From assembly GCA_035538335.1 (NCBI GenBank), contig DATLKN010000057.1, forward strand, positions 34,585 to 98,584: a DNA stretch of 64,000 nt. Direction: 5' to 3'. Position numbers and translations under genes: made by a program. This stretch comes from AP-15 sp035538335 (lineage in GTDB: Bacteria > Pseudomonadota > Alphaproteobacteria > ATCC43930 > CGMCC-115725). Below, in pieces: positions 43,307 through 53,509 of this stretch; position 1 is the stretch's first letter, and every line of letters starts with the position of its first letter. Below the pieces are notes generated by a model. It searched no databases, was not told the origin of the DNA, and saw only the letters and a list, made by a program, of their open reading frames with translations.

Positions 43307-44497
43307 ATGAAGATCGTCAAACTGGAGGATCTGCACTGCGACGCCGGCTGGCGCGTCAATTCCTTCCTCAAGGTCACCACCGACGAGGGCATCGTCGGCT
43401 GGGCCGAATACATGGAGGGCTACGGCGCGCAGGGCCTGACCGCCATCATCCGCAAGCTCGGCGCGCGGATACTCGGCGAGGACCCGCGGCCGGTCGAACG
43501 CATCACCGCCTTTCTCTACGCCGCGACCCGGCAGGCGCCGGGCGGGCTCAACGCGCAAGCCATCGCGGCGATCGAGAACGCGCTCGTCGACATCAAGGCG
43601 AAGGCGCTCGGCGTCCCGGTCTACGAGCTCTTGGGCGGGCCGGTGCGCGACCGGCTCGAACTCTACTGGTCGCATTGCGGCACCTACCGCGCCCGCTATG
43701 CCGAACGCATCAAGGAATGGGCCGGGGTCGAGCCGGTGCGCTCGCTCGGCGACCTCGAACGCCTGGGGGCCGAGGTAAAAAACCGCGGCTTCAGGGGCCT
43801 CAAGACAAACGTCATCCGCTTCGACGGCGATCGGCCCTATTGCCACGCGCCGGGCTTCAATGCCTCGCCCGGCTATCCCGAGCTTAATATCGACAGCCAT
43901 GTCGTCGAGGCCGCGGTCCAGCAATTGCAGGCGTTGCGGCACGGCGCGGGGCCGCATGTCGGGCTGCATCTCGACACCAACTTCAACTACAAGACGGAAG
44001 GCTATATACGGCTGGCGCGCGCGCTCGAGCCGATCGACCTCGCCTGGCTCGAGATCGACACCTACGATCCCGCCGCATTGGCGCTGATCCGCCAGTCGGC
44101 GCGGGTGCCGATCGCGTCCTGCGAATCGCTCTACGGGCGGCGCCAGTACCTTCCCTATTTCGAGCGGCAATCGGTCGATGTCGCGATCATCGACGTGGCG
44201 TGGAACGGCATCCTCGAATCGGCGAAGATCGCGGCGATGGCCGACGCCTTCGAAATCAATGTCGCGCCGCATAATTTCAACGGCCACCTCGGCTCGTTGA
44301 TGAGCGCGCATCTGTGCGCCGCCATACCCAATTTCCGCATCATGGAGATCGACATCGACGACGTGCTGTGGAAGGACGAGATCGTCACCCGGCCGCCCGT
44401 CATCGAGAATGGCGACTTCATTCTGCCGACCGGCCCCGGCTGGGGCGCCGAGGTCAACGAGGAATTCGTGCGCGCGCATCCGCCCAAGGGCGGCTGA
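43307..44497 (+). CDS. Enolase-superfamily (mandelate racemase/muconate lactonizing) dehydratase-like enzyme
   Basis: The 396-residue protein has the N-terminal capping domain (VNSFLKVTTDEGIVGWAEYM, ALVDIKAKALGVPVYELLGG) and the barrel with metal ligands D in GLHLDTNFNY, E in AWLEIDTYD and E in IASCESLYG, a lysine in GLKTNVIRF and a histidine in NVAPHNFNGH. The Lys/His pairing points to sugar-acid dehydratases of the mandelate racemase subgroup; substrate unknown. GAGGAGG ends six bases before the ATG at 43307. A Frc-like CoA-transferase gene follows, so both may belong to one acid-degradation pathway. Confidence 0.88.
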   Translation: MKIVKLEDLHCDAGWRVNSFLKVTTDEGIVGWAEYMEGYGAQGLTAIIRKLGARILGEDPRPVERITAFLYAATRQAPGGLNAQAIAAIENALVDIKAKALGVPVYELLGGPVRDRLELYWSHCGTYRARYAERIKEWAGVEPVRSLGDLERLGAEVKNRGFRGLKTNVIRFDGDRPYCHAPGFNASPGYPELNIDSHVVEAAVQQLQALRHGAGPHVGLHLDTNFNYKTEGYIRLARALEPIDLAWLEIDTYDPAALALIRQSARVPIASCESLYGRRQYLPYFERQSVDVAIIDVAWNGILESAKIAAMADAFEINVAPHNFNGHLGSLMSAHLCAAIPNFRIMEIDIDDVLWKDEIVTRPPVIENGDFILPTGPGWGAEVNEEFVRAHPPKGG

Positions 44498-44516
44498 GGG
44501 CGGCGCATGCCGCCGG

Positions 44517-44590
44517 ATGGCTTCGTCGCGCGTGGCGCTCCTCGCAATGACGATCGTTGCGCGTCATTGCGAGCGAAGCGAAGCAATCCC
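44517..44590. repeat. Palindromic repeat, family C
   Basis: GGATGGCTTCGTCGCGCGTG and GCGCTCCTCGCAATGACG are matched by CGTCATTGCGAGCG and GAAGCGAAGCAATCC at the right. It is a second copy of the element at 3291-3369, again right upstream of a CoA-transferase gene. Confidence 0.8.
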
Positions 44591-44637
44591 GGGATGCCTG
44601 GAGCGGACCAAAACTTGCCTTGCGAGGAGTGACGGAA

Positions 44638-45867
44638 ATGGCAGTAACCCCGACCGATTTCGACCTGCTGCGCGGCATTCGCGTCGTCGATTTCACGCAA
44701 TTCGAGGCCGGCACCTCGTGCACCGAGGCGCTCGCCTGGCTCGGCGCCGAAATCGTCAAGATCGAGAACCCGAAGACGGGCGACCCCGGCCGGCGGCTGC
44801 GCCCCGGCAAGCCCGACGACGACCCCTATTATTTCCACATGTTCAACGTCAACAAGAAGTCGCTGACGCTTAATCTGAAGTCCCCGAAGGGGCTCGAGAT
44901 CGTCAAGGCAATGCTGAAGAAAGCCGATGTCACGGCCGAGAACATGGCGCCCGGCACGATCGAGCGGCTGGGCCTCGGCTGGGACGTCGTGCGCGAGTTG
45001 AACCCCGGCATCATCTATTGCCAGATAAAGGGGTTCGGCGAGGGCAGCCCGTATGAAAACGGCCTCGCCTTCGACATGATCGCGCAGGCCGCCGGCGGCC
45101 CGATCAGCGTCACCGGCGAGCCCGGCCGGCCGCCCTGCAAACCTGGGCCCTCCTTCGGCGACACCGGCACCGGCATGCTGATGGCGGTGACGATATTGGG
45201 CGCGCTCTATAATCGCCAGCTGACCGGCAAGGGGCGGCGGCTGCAAGTGGCGATGCAGGACGCGATGGTGCATTACATGCGCACCTGCCTGGCAATGCAG
45301 GCCCGCAGCGGCGAGGTGGCGCCGCGGCGCGGCGGCAAGAGCGTCGGCGGCAACAATTCGCCCTCGGGGCTCTACCCGTGCAAAGGGGGCGGCCTCAACG
45401 ACTACGTCTACATCACGACGAGCCGCGCCAATCCGGAGCACTGGACGCGCCTTTTGTCGCTGATCGGCCGCGAGGACCTGATGGGCGACGAACGCTATGC
45501 GACGATGGACGCCCGCATTGCGCGCTCCGCCGAGGTCGACGAGATCGTCGGCGAGTGGACGCGCCAGCATACCAAGCATGAGGCCTGGCGCCTCGTCAGC
45601 GGCGTCGGCGTGCCGGCCGGCGCCGTGCTCGACACCGGCGAGATCCAGAACGACCCGAATTTCGAGGAGCGCGGCATATTGCAGACGATCGAGCATCCCA
45701 CGCACGGGCCCTTCAAGATGCCGACCTGGCCGGTCAGGGTCGACGGCGCGCCGCCGCGGCTGACGTCCTCGCCGATGCTCGGCGAGCACAATGCGCAGGT
45801 GCTCGGCGAATGGCTCGGCATCGGCGCCGGCGAGATCGACGCATTGCGCCGCGACGGCGTCATTTGA
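44638..45867 (+). CDS. CaiB/BaiF CoA-transferase, formyl-CoA transferase-like
   Basis: The 409-residue protein has GIRVVDFTQFEAGTSCTEAL, LGAEIVKIENPKTGDPGR, VNKKSLTLNLKSPKGLEIV and the catalytic Asp in SFGDTGTGMLMAVTILGALY. The loop KSVGGNNSPSGLYPCKGGGL is nearer to Frc-like enzymes than that of the 16090 gene but lacks GGGQPG. It also lies beside an enolase-family enzyme and a binding protein rather than oxc, so a substrate other than oxalate is likely. GAGGAG upstream gives the ATG at 44638. Confidence 0.88.
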   Translation: MAVTPTDFDLLRGIRVVDFTQFEAGTSCTEALAWLGAEIVKIENPKTGDPGRRLRPGKPDDDPYYFHMFNVNKKSLTLNLKSPKGLEIVKAMLKKADVTAENMAPGTIERLGLGWDVVRELNPGIIYCQIKGFGEGSPYENGLAFDMIAQAAGGPISVTGEPGRPPCKPGPSFGDTGTGMLMAVTILGALYNRQLTGKGRRLQVAMQDAMVHYMRTCLAMQARSGEVAPRRGGKSVGGNNSPSGLYPCKGGGLNDYVYITTSRANPEHWTRLLSLIGREDLMGDERYATMDARIARSAEVDEIVGEWTRQHTKHEAWRLVSGVGVPAGAVLDTGEIQNDPNFEERGILQTIEHPTHGPFKMPTWPVRVDGAPPRLTSSPMLGEHNAQVLGEWLGIGAGEIDALRRDGVI

Positions 45868-45878
45868 GGATCGGCCGC

Positions 45879-46181
45879 GCGCGTCGTTCGAGGCCTCGCT
45901 TTGCGAGGCAGCTCAGGATGAGGAACTTTCGTACTGCCATTAAGGACATCCTCATGCCGGGACCGGCACCGTGCGTCCTTCGAGACAGCCGCGTCGCGGC
46001 CTCCTCAGGATGAGGCTTTTTCTTAATGCCATCAAAGAACGACCTCATCCTGAGGAGGCGCGGAGCGCCGTCTCGAAGGACGCGGGATGTTCGTGCAGCG
46101 CACCGTTTTGCCAATTCCTTCACAAGCCCTGAGGAATGCCCCTTGTCCTGAGGAGCCGCCGCAAGGCGGCGTCTCGAAGGG
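45879..46181. repeat. Cluster of three family B palindromic repeats
   Basis: Three units follow one another: 45882-45957 (degenerate), 45973-46082 (with CGTCCTTCGAGACA...CTCCTCAGGATGAGG and its mirror CCTCATCCTGAGGAGG...GTCTCGAAGGACGC) and a partial 46128-46181 (CCTGAGGAGCCGCCGCAAGG then GTCTCGAAGG). They occupy nearly the whole 356-bp gap between the CoA-transferase and the NMT1-type gene; no gene is seen in it. Confidence 0.85.
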
Positions 46182-46223
46182 GGGCGCGTCTCCACGCCTT
46201 CGCGGGAGTGACGGAAACAGCGG

Positions 46224-47138
46224 ATGAAAAGTGCCATGCGCCTCAGGCTGTTCGAAAACTACCGCTTCGTACTGTACGCCCCGTTCTATGCGGCGCACGC
46301 GATCGGCGCTTATGAGAGGGAAGGGCTCGACGTGGCGCTGCTGCCTTCGCCTGGGCCGGGGCGCGCCGAGCAGGCGCTGATCGAGGGCGCGGCCGAGTTC
46401 ATGTGGGCGGGACCGCTGCGCGTCTTGCAGCATCACGACAATAATCCGTCGTCGCCGCTCGTCTGCTTTGCCGAAATCGTCTGCCGCGATCCGTTCTCGA
46501 TCGTCGGCGCGAAGCCCAATCCGCAATTCACCCTCGCCGATCTCGCCCGATCGCGCTTCGCCTGCGTCAGCGAGGTGCCGACCCCGTGGCTGTGCCTGCA
46601 GCAGGATTTGCGCGAGGCCGGAATCGATCCGAGCCGGCTCGACCTCGCCGGCAGTCGCGGCATGGCCGAGAACCTCGCTCTATTGCGCGCCGGCGCGATC
46701 GACGCGGCACAGTTTTTCGAGCCCTTTGTCGAGGAGGCAGTGACAGCGGCCGGGCTGCATCTGTGGTATTCGGCGAGCAGCAGAGGCCGCACCAGCTACA
46801 CCGCCTTTGTCACGACCCGCGAGCGCCTGCGCCATATGCACGAACCGCTCGCCGCGGCGGTGCGGGCAATAAGCCGGGCGCAGCACTGGGTCGCCGCGCA
46901 AACGGCAGCGGAGATCGCGGCGGCGATCGCGTCGTTCTTTCCGGCGCTGCCGCGCCCGCTTTTGACGGGCGCAATCGCCCGCTACCAGGCGCAGGGCGTC
47001 TGGGGACATGACCCAATTTTGCCCGAGGAGGGTTTCGCGCGGCTGCAGCGGGCGCTGCTGGCCGCCGGGTTCATCGGCCGCGGCATCCCGTTCGCCGCCT
47101 GCGTCGATAACGGCATTGCGCTCGGCATCGCAGGGTGA
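46224..47138 (+). CDS. NMT1/THI5-like ABC-type substrate-binding protein, no signal peptide
   Basis: The 304-residue protein starts MKSAMRLRLFENYRFVLYAP and shows the NMT1/SsuA-type binding fold: APFYAAHAIGAYEREGLDVA, GAAEFMWAGPLRVLQHHD, DLARSRFACVSEVPTPWLCL and AQFFEPFVEEAV. Such proteins bind nitrate, sulfonates, pyrimidines or other small molecules. No signal peptide is visible, so it may work in the cytoplasm or be an enzyme-like relative. No permease gene is near. The ATG at 46224 has a poor ribosome site; the one at 46236 is an alternative. Confidence 0.78.
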   Translation: MKSAMRLRLFENYRFVLYAPFYAAHAIGAYEREGLDVALLPSPGPGRAEQALIEGAAEFMWAGPLRVLQHHDNNPSSPLVCFAEIVCRDPFSIVGAKPNPQFTLADLARSRFACVSEVPTPWLCLQQDLREAGIDPSRLDLAGSRGMAENLALLRAGAIDAAQFFEPFVEEAVTAAGLHLWYSASSRGRTSYTAFVTTRERLRHMHEPLAAAVRAISRAQHWVAAQTAAEIAAAIASFFPALPRPLLTGAIARYQAQGVWGHDPILPEEGFARLQRALLAAGFIGRGIPFAACVDNGIALGIAG

Positions 47139-47293
47139 CACTGCCGGCGAGTTGCAATAGCCGATCGCCGTGACGATTCTGTAACTATTTCACGCGCCGG
47201 CCCTTTTATCGTCGGCGCGATCCTCCATCTATCGGGGATGCCGGCAATAGAATGCCACCGCCGGCAATGGGGGCACATTCACGGAGGGAACAG

Positions 47294-47845
47294 ATGGCGG
47301 GCACGGACGAAATTGCGCAAGAGCGAAAAAAACTGGCGGAACGGTTGGCGCGTCTCGATGCCGAGCGCGCGAAGCTGGCGGATCAGCTGAACGAATTGGA
47401 GGTCGCCGAGCGCGTCCTGTCGCGGTTCGGCAAGCCCGGCGGACAGCGGCGGCGCCGAGGCCGTCCGGCGGCAGCCGCCGCGGCGCCGGCAGCGGGCGCA
47501 GCCAAGCCGGCAGGCGGCCGCAAGGCAGGCCCCGGACGCAAGCCGGCCGCGGGGCGCAAGGCAGCCGCCGCGCGCGAGCCGGCGGCAGAGCGCAAACCCA
47601 GAGGTCGCGGGCGCGCTCGGCCGGCGCCGCAGGGACAAGCGGTTTCGCTGAGCGACGCGGCGCTGCAGATCGTGCGCAACCATGGCAGCGGCATCGCGGC
47701 CAATGACGTGCTGGCCGCTCTGGCGCGCGACTACGGGCTCGCGGTCAGACCGAACCATCTCGGCATTGCGTTGCAACGGCACCGCCGCGGCGGCCGTCTC
47801 GATCAGCGCGACTCGCTGTGGTATCCGCCGGCCGGGCACGAATAG
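47294..47845 (+). CDS. Histone-H1-like basic protein with coiled coil and winged-helix-like ends
   Basis: The 183-residue protein has three parts. Residues 1-50 form a charged coiled coil (ERKKLAERLARLDAERAKLA). Residues 50-118 are an Ala/Lys/Arg/Pro-rich linker with AT-hook-like cores (RRRRGRPAAA, RKPRGRGRARP). Residues 120-183 look like a compact helical domain (LSDAALQIVRNHGSGIAAND, VLAALARDYGLAVRPNHLG, ending DSLWYPP) like a small winged helix. This suggests a DNA-binding, nucleoid-type protein; no established family is recognised. GGAGGGAAC fixes the ATG at 47294. Confidence 0.7.
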   Translation: MAGTDEIAQERKKLAERLARLDAERAKLADQLNELEVAERVLSRFGKPGGQRRRRGRPAAAAAAPAAGAAKPAGGRKAGPGRKPAAGRKAAAAREPAAERKPRGRGRARPAPQGQAVSLSDAALQIVRNHGSGIAANDVLAALARDYGLAVRPNHLGIALQRHRRGGRLDQRDSLWYPPAGHE

Positions 47846-47904
47846 ACCGTCCCGGTCCCGACAACGCAGCGCGCGCGCCTACTGCATGGCGCGTGCGCCG
47901 GCCC

Positions 47905-48426
47905 TCAGTTTTGCACCTTCCGCCACTCCGCTTCGGCGGCCGGCGGCAGCTTGTCCATGTGTTTGAGGAACAGCGCGAGCGTCCAGATCTGCTCGTCGCT
48001 CAATACGCCCTTCCATGACGGCATGCCGGTCCAGCGGATGCCGTGCTCGATCTTCCAGACGGTCCAGCCCTCCGGATCGTCCTCGACCCCGTCGCTCGCC
48101 AGTTGCGGCGGCGCCGGATATTCGCCTTTCGCCACCGGCGTCGCCGAGGCCTCGCCTTTGGCGGTGCCGTGGCAGATGGCGCAGTGCTGCCCATAGAGCT
48201 TGATGCCGGCGATCAGACCGGCGTCCGTCAGCGCCACCGGACCGGGGCCCTTCGGTGCCTCGCGGTCGAGCGTCGCCCGCAGCGAGGTGCCTGCCGCCCA
48301 GCTTTCGAGCGGACCCGGCTTGGCATCGGCATTGGCCGGAACGAGACCCGCCTTCAGCACCGCATAACCGCCGAGCAGCAATACCGCCGCCGTCACCAGC
48401 ACCCCGAGCACGAAGCCTCTGAACAT
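47905..48426 (-). CDS. Membrane-anchored class I cytochrome c
   Basis: The 173-residue protein begins with an uncleaved-looking hydrophobic anchor (FVLGVLVTAAVLLLGGYAVL), then a periplasmic domain with one haem site CAICH near residue 82 and the axial Met in TGMPSWKGVLSDEQIW. It resembles small soluble-type c cytochromes that pass electrons between dehydrogenases and oxidases. No oxidase or dehydrogenase gene lies next to it; the Nudix gene upstream is on the same strand but separated by 39 bp. Confidence 0.88.
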   Translation of the reverse strand: MFRGFVLGVLVTAAVLLLGGYAVLKAGLVPANADAKPGPLESWAAGTSLRATLDREAPKGPGPVALTDAGLIAGIKLYGQHCAICHGTAKGEASATPVAKGEYPAPPQLASDGVEDDPEGWTVWKIEHGIRWTGMPSWKGVLSDEQIWTLALFLKHMDKLPPAAEAEWRKVQN

Positions 48427-48465
48427 CGCCTGACCCTCGCCGCCACGACACCGACGGCGCCCCCT

Positions 48466-48915
48466 CTACCCCTTCGCGAGGGCGCGGTCCAGCAGCGTCA
48501 GCAGCGCCGGCGCGCGCGGCAGATTGCGCGCGACGATCTCCTCGCGCGCGAGCCAGGCGACCTCGTCCGCGTCGTCGCCCGCGACCCCCTCGCCCGCCCG
48601 CCAGATGCCGCGCACCGCGACGAGCACGTAATGGTAGCGCACGCGGCCTTCGCCATCGCGGTCGAGGGTATCGACGATGTCGATGACGCCTGCCGCCTCG
48701 GCGGTCACGCCGGTTTCCTCGTAGAGCTCGCGCATGGCGCCGGCGGCGACCGTCTCCCCCAGTTCGAGGACGCCGCCCGGAAACCCCCACCGCCCCGGCA
48801 TCGGCGGGTTTGCCCGCCGCACGAGGAGGGCGCGCCCACCGCGCAAGACGATTGCCAAGACCCCGACGATCGGCCGCTCGGGATAGCGGCGCGATTCTTT
48901 CGCGGCGCCCGACAT
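48466..48915 (-). CDS. Nudix hydrolase
   Basis: The 149-residue protein has a complete Nudix box, GGVLELGETVAAGAMRELYE followed by ETGV, matching G-x5-E-x7-REUxEExGU. Such enzymes hydrolyse nucleoside diphosphates linked to another moiety, for instance ADP-ribose or oxidised nucleotides; the substrate cannot be told. The start is the ATG at 48913-48915. Confidence 0.88.
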   Translation of the reverse strand: MSGAAKESRRYPERPIVGVLAIVLRGGRALLVRRANPPMPGRWGFPGGVLELGETVAAGAMRELYEETGVTAEAAGVIDIVDTLDRDGEGRVRYHYVLVAVRGIWRAGEGVAGDDADEVAWLAREEIVARNLPRAPALLTLLDRALAKG

Positions 48916-48925
48916 CGCCTTTGCC

Positions 48926-49040
48926 GCTCACCCTCCCGCTGCGCGGGTGCCTCCCTCTCCCCGCACTACCCCCTCCCATTCCCTCCCCCGCTTGCGGGGG
49001 AGGGTTAGGGTGGGGGCGGGGAGAGGGCCGGGGTGAGGGG
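48926..49040. repeat. Nested palindromic repeats (one family A unit inside another)
   Basis: The outer unit (48926-48964 and 49017-49040) is nearly identical to 115-185, but in place of its hairpin loop it holds a second palindrome of about 52 bp (48965-49016) with stem CCCTCCCCCGC/GCGGGGGAGGG. The gap between the Nudix and thiC genes is thus wholly repeat. Confidence 0.85.
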
Positions 49041-49052
49041 CGCGCGGCAACG

Positions 49053-50912
<1,860 letters not shown>

Positions 50913-50989
50913 GACGGATCTCCTTGCGCCAATCAAAACGCGGATCCGGTGCGACAGCGGAGAGAATGGACCTCTCTCGGAGGCGTTTC

Positions 50990-51079
50990 CTGTCCCTACG
51001 CCGGCACGACCCGGATCAGGTTCGAAGGGTTTGTCGCGGTCCGGCGACATCTCAGCCCCCTGCCGGGGCACCCCTTGGA
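50990..51079 (-). promoter_or_regulatory. TPP riboswitch (THI element) of thiC
   Basis: On the minus strand the conserved parts follow in order: AAGGGGTGCCCC, GGGCTGAGATG, ACCCTTCGAACCTGATC, CGGGTCGTGCCGGCGTAGGG. They match the TPP aptamer core (CUGAGA and ACCUGAUC...GCGUAGGG) and sit 78 bp before the thiC start. A short hairpin CCTCCGAGAGAGG between aptamer and thiC may be part of the expression platform. Binding of thiamine diphosphate should lower thiC expression. Confidence 0.95.
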
Positions 51080-51171
51080 CGGGGCGATTATCCGCAGAGT
51101 ACTTCGCCGCCGTCAAGAAGCACGGCGCCCGGCGATTTGGGAACCCGCACTCGGCGTGCTATCGTCGCCCG

Positions 51172-51474
51172 ATGATCGTCGGACGCTTCCTCGGCTGGCT
51201 CATCGTCCTCTCCGGCATCGCGGTGCTGGCGCGCGACATTATGGTCGGCGTCCAGACCGGCGTCTGGGCGCCGATCGCGCTCGGCCAGTTGTGGTTCGAC
51301 ATCGACCGGTCGAGCCTCAACCTCGCGCAGGCGGTCGTGCAGCGCTACATCAGCCCGGTGCTGTGGGACCCGGTCATCACCGGCCTCCTCTATTGCTGGG
51401 CGTTCCTAGTCCTCTTGATCCTCGGCGCCATCTTTCTGTCGATCTTCCGCCGCCGCGAGCGCCGGCGGTTTTGA
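51172..51474 (+). CDS. Small membrane protein of unknown function (100 residues)
   Basis: The protein begins MIVGRFLGWLIVLSGIAVLA and has two hydrophobic spans, at about 6-26 and 68-92, ending in a basic tail RRRERRRF. The stretch between them (WFDIDRSSLNLAQAVVQRYI) is probably periplasmic. Similar two-span proteins are common hypothetical genes in alphaproteobacteria. The ATG at 51172 lies 92 bp beyond the riboswitch, on the other strand. Confidence 0.7.
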   Translation: MIVGRFLGWLIVLSGIAVLARDIMVGVQTGVWAPIALGQLWFDIDRSSLNLAQAVVQRYISPVLWDPVITGLLYCWAFLVLLILGAIFLSIFRRRERRRF

Positions 51475-51532
51475 CGCGAAATCGACGGCACCCGAAAACC
51501 GGTGAAAGGGGCGAGCCCGTCTCGCTCGACAA

Positions 51533-51636
51533 ACCCTCCCCCTCGATGGGGGAGGGCAGGGTGGGGGTGAAGCTCGACGCGCCATCATTTTGATCAGCCT
51601 CACCCATACCCTCTCCTATCAAGGGAGAGGGTTCAA
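51533..51636. repeat. Two family A palindromic repeats
   Basis: ACCCTCCCCCTCGATGGGGG-AGGG (51533-51556) with trailing GGGTGGGGGTGA, and ACCCTCTCCTATCAAGGG-AGAGGGT (51608-51632) preceded by CTCACCCAT. Both lie between the convergent membrane-protein gene and lepA and may end their transcripts. Confidence 0.75.
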
Positions 51637-51654
51637 AAGACTGGTCCGCAGCCC

Positions 51655-53457
51655 TCACCCGTCGCCCATCTTGAGGGCGGCGATGAAGGCGGATTGCGGG
51701 ATCTCGACGCGGCCGAACTGGCGCATCCGCTTTTTGCCTTCCTTCTGCTTTTCGAGCAGCTTGCGCTTGCGCGTCACGTCGCCGCCGTAGCATTTGGCGA
51801 GGACGTCCTTGCGTAATGCCTTCACCGTCTCGCGCGCGATGATGCGGCCGCCGATGGCGGCCTGGATCGCGATCTGGAAGAGTTGCCGCGGTATCAGATC
51901 CTTCAACCGCTCGCACAATGCCCGGCCGCGGCGCTCGGCTTGCGCGCGGTGCACGATGACCGACAGCGCATCGACATTCTCGCCGTTGACGAGGATGTTG
52001 AGCAGCACGAGGTCGCCCGCCTCGTAGCCGTCGAGCTGGTAGTCGAAGCTCGCATAGCCGCGGCTCACCGATTTCAAGCGGTCGTAGAAATCGAACACGA
52101 CCTCGTTCAATGGCAGCCGGTAGACGAGCATCGCCCGGCTGCCGGCATAGGTCAGGTCGAGCTGCGCGCCGCGCCGCTCTTCGCACAGCGCGAGGATCGG
52201 CCCGAGATAGGCGTCGGGGACCAGGATCGTCGCCTTGATCCACGGCTCTTCCAGATGGTCGATGCGAACGGGATCGGGCATGTCGACCGGGTTGTGCAAG
52301 GTCATGACGCGGCTATTCGTCAGATGCACCCGGTAGACGACCGAGGGCGCGGTTGCGAGCAGGTCGAGGTCAAATTCGCGCTCGAGCCGCTCCTGGATGA
52401 TCTCGAGATGGAGCAGCCCGAGGAAGCCGCAGCGGAAGCCGAAGCCGAGCGCCGCCGAGGTCTCCGGCTCGTATTCGAAGCTCGCGTCGTTGAGGCGCAG
52501 CTTCGCGAGGCTGTCGCGCAGCCGCTCGTAATCGGCCGCATCGGTCGGAAAGAGGCCGCAGAAGACGACCGGCTGCACCGGCTTGAAGCCGGGCAGCGCC
52601 GCCGCCGCCGGGCGGCGGTCCTCGGTGATCGTGTCGCCGACCCGGCAATCGGCAACCGTCTTGATGCCGGCGGTGATGAAGCCGATCTCGCCCGGCCCCA
52701 ATTCATCGACCGGCACGCCTTTCGGCGTGAAGACGCCGACCCGCTCGACGGCGTGGCTGGCGCCCGTCGCCATCAGCCGGATCTTCTGCCCGGCCCGCAA
52801 CACGCCGTCCTTGACGCGCACCAGGATGACGACGCCGAGATATGGATCGTACCAGCTGTCGACGAGGAGCGCCTTCAAGGGCGCCTCGATCTCGCCTGTC
52901 GGCGGCGGCAGGCGGGCGACGAGCGCCTCCAGCACAGCCTCGATGTTGAGCCCGGTCTTGGCCGAAATGAGGATCGCGTCCGCGGCGTCGAGCCCGATCA
53001 CGTCCTCGATCTGCTCCTTGACGCGGTCGGGCTCGGCCGCCGGCAAGTCGATCTTGTTGAGGACCGGCACGATCTCGTGCCCCGCCTCGACCGCCTGATA
53101 GACATTGGCGAGGGTCTGCGCCTCGACCCCCTGGCTCGCATCGACGACGAGCAGCGAGCCCTCGCAGGCGGCCAATGAGCGGCTGACCTCATAGGCGAAA
53201 TCGACGTGGCCGGGCGTATCCATCAGATTGAGGACGTAGTCGAGCCCGTCCTTCGCCCGGTATTCGAGGCGCACGGTCTGCGCCTTGATCGTGATGCCGC
53301 GCTCGCGCTCCAACTCCATGCTATCGAGCACCTGCTCGCGCATCTCGCGCTCGGCGAGCCCGCCGCAGCGCTCGATGAGGCGATCGGCCAAGGTCGATTT
53401 GCCGTGGTCGATGTGAGCGATGATCGCAAAATTGCGGATGCGGGCGAGCGGGGTCAT
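51655..53457 (-). CDS. lepA: Elongation factor 4 (LepA)
   Basis: The 600-residue GTPase acts on stalled or early translating ribosomes. G motifs: AHIDHGKSTLADRLIE (G1), the RGITIKAQTVRL switch, DTPGHVDFAYEV (G3) and NKIDLPAAEPD (G4). Then domain II, FITAGIKTVADCRVGDTI, and the LepA-specific C-terminal domain with KAMLVYRLPLNE-like AMLVYRLPLNEVVFDFYDRL and the basic KCYGGDVTRKRKLLEKQ. Length equals that of E. coli LepA. The signal peptidase gene that often follows is absent. Confidence 0.97.
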   Translation of the reverse strand: MTPLARIRNFAIIAHIDHGKSTLADRLIERCGGLAEREMREQVLDSMELERERGITIKAQTVRLEYRAKDGLDYVLNLMDTPGHVDFAYEVSRSLAACEGSLLVVDASQGVEAQTLANVYQAVEAGHEIVPVLNKIDLPAAEPDRVKEQIEDVIGLDAADAILISAKTGLNIEAVLEALVARLPPPTGEIEAPLKALLVDSWYDPYLGVVILVRVKDGVLRAGQKIRLMATGASHAVERVGVFTPKGVPVDELGPGEIGFITAGIKTVADCRVGDTITEDRRPAAAALPGFKPVQPVVFCGLFPTDAADYERLRDSLAKLRLNDASFEYEPETSAALGFGFRCGFLGLLHLEIIQERLEREFDLDLLATAPSVVYRVHLTNSRVMTLHNPVDMPDPVRIDHLEEPWIKATILVPDAYLGPILALCEERRGAQLDLTYAGSRAMLVYRLPLNEVVFDFYDRLKSVSRGYASFDYQLDGYEAGDLVLLNILVNGENVDALSVIVHRAQAERRGRALCERLKDLIPRQLFQIAIQAAIGGRIIARETVKALRKDVLAKCYGGDVTRKRKLLEKQKEGKKRMRQFGRVEIPQSAFIAALKMGDG

Positions 53458-53509
53458 GCCGGGCGAACATAGGGACGCCGGGAGCGCGGATCAACGAAGG
53501 GGCTTATGC

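Noticed and set aside
44638..45867. Second true frc gene
   Set aside because: It resembles Frc but lacks the GGGQPG loop and lies apart from oxc, so the symbol is withheld.
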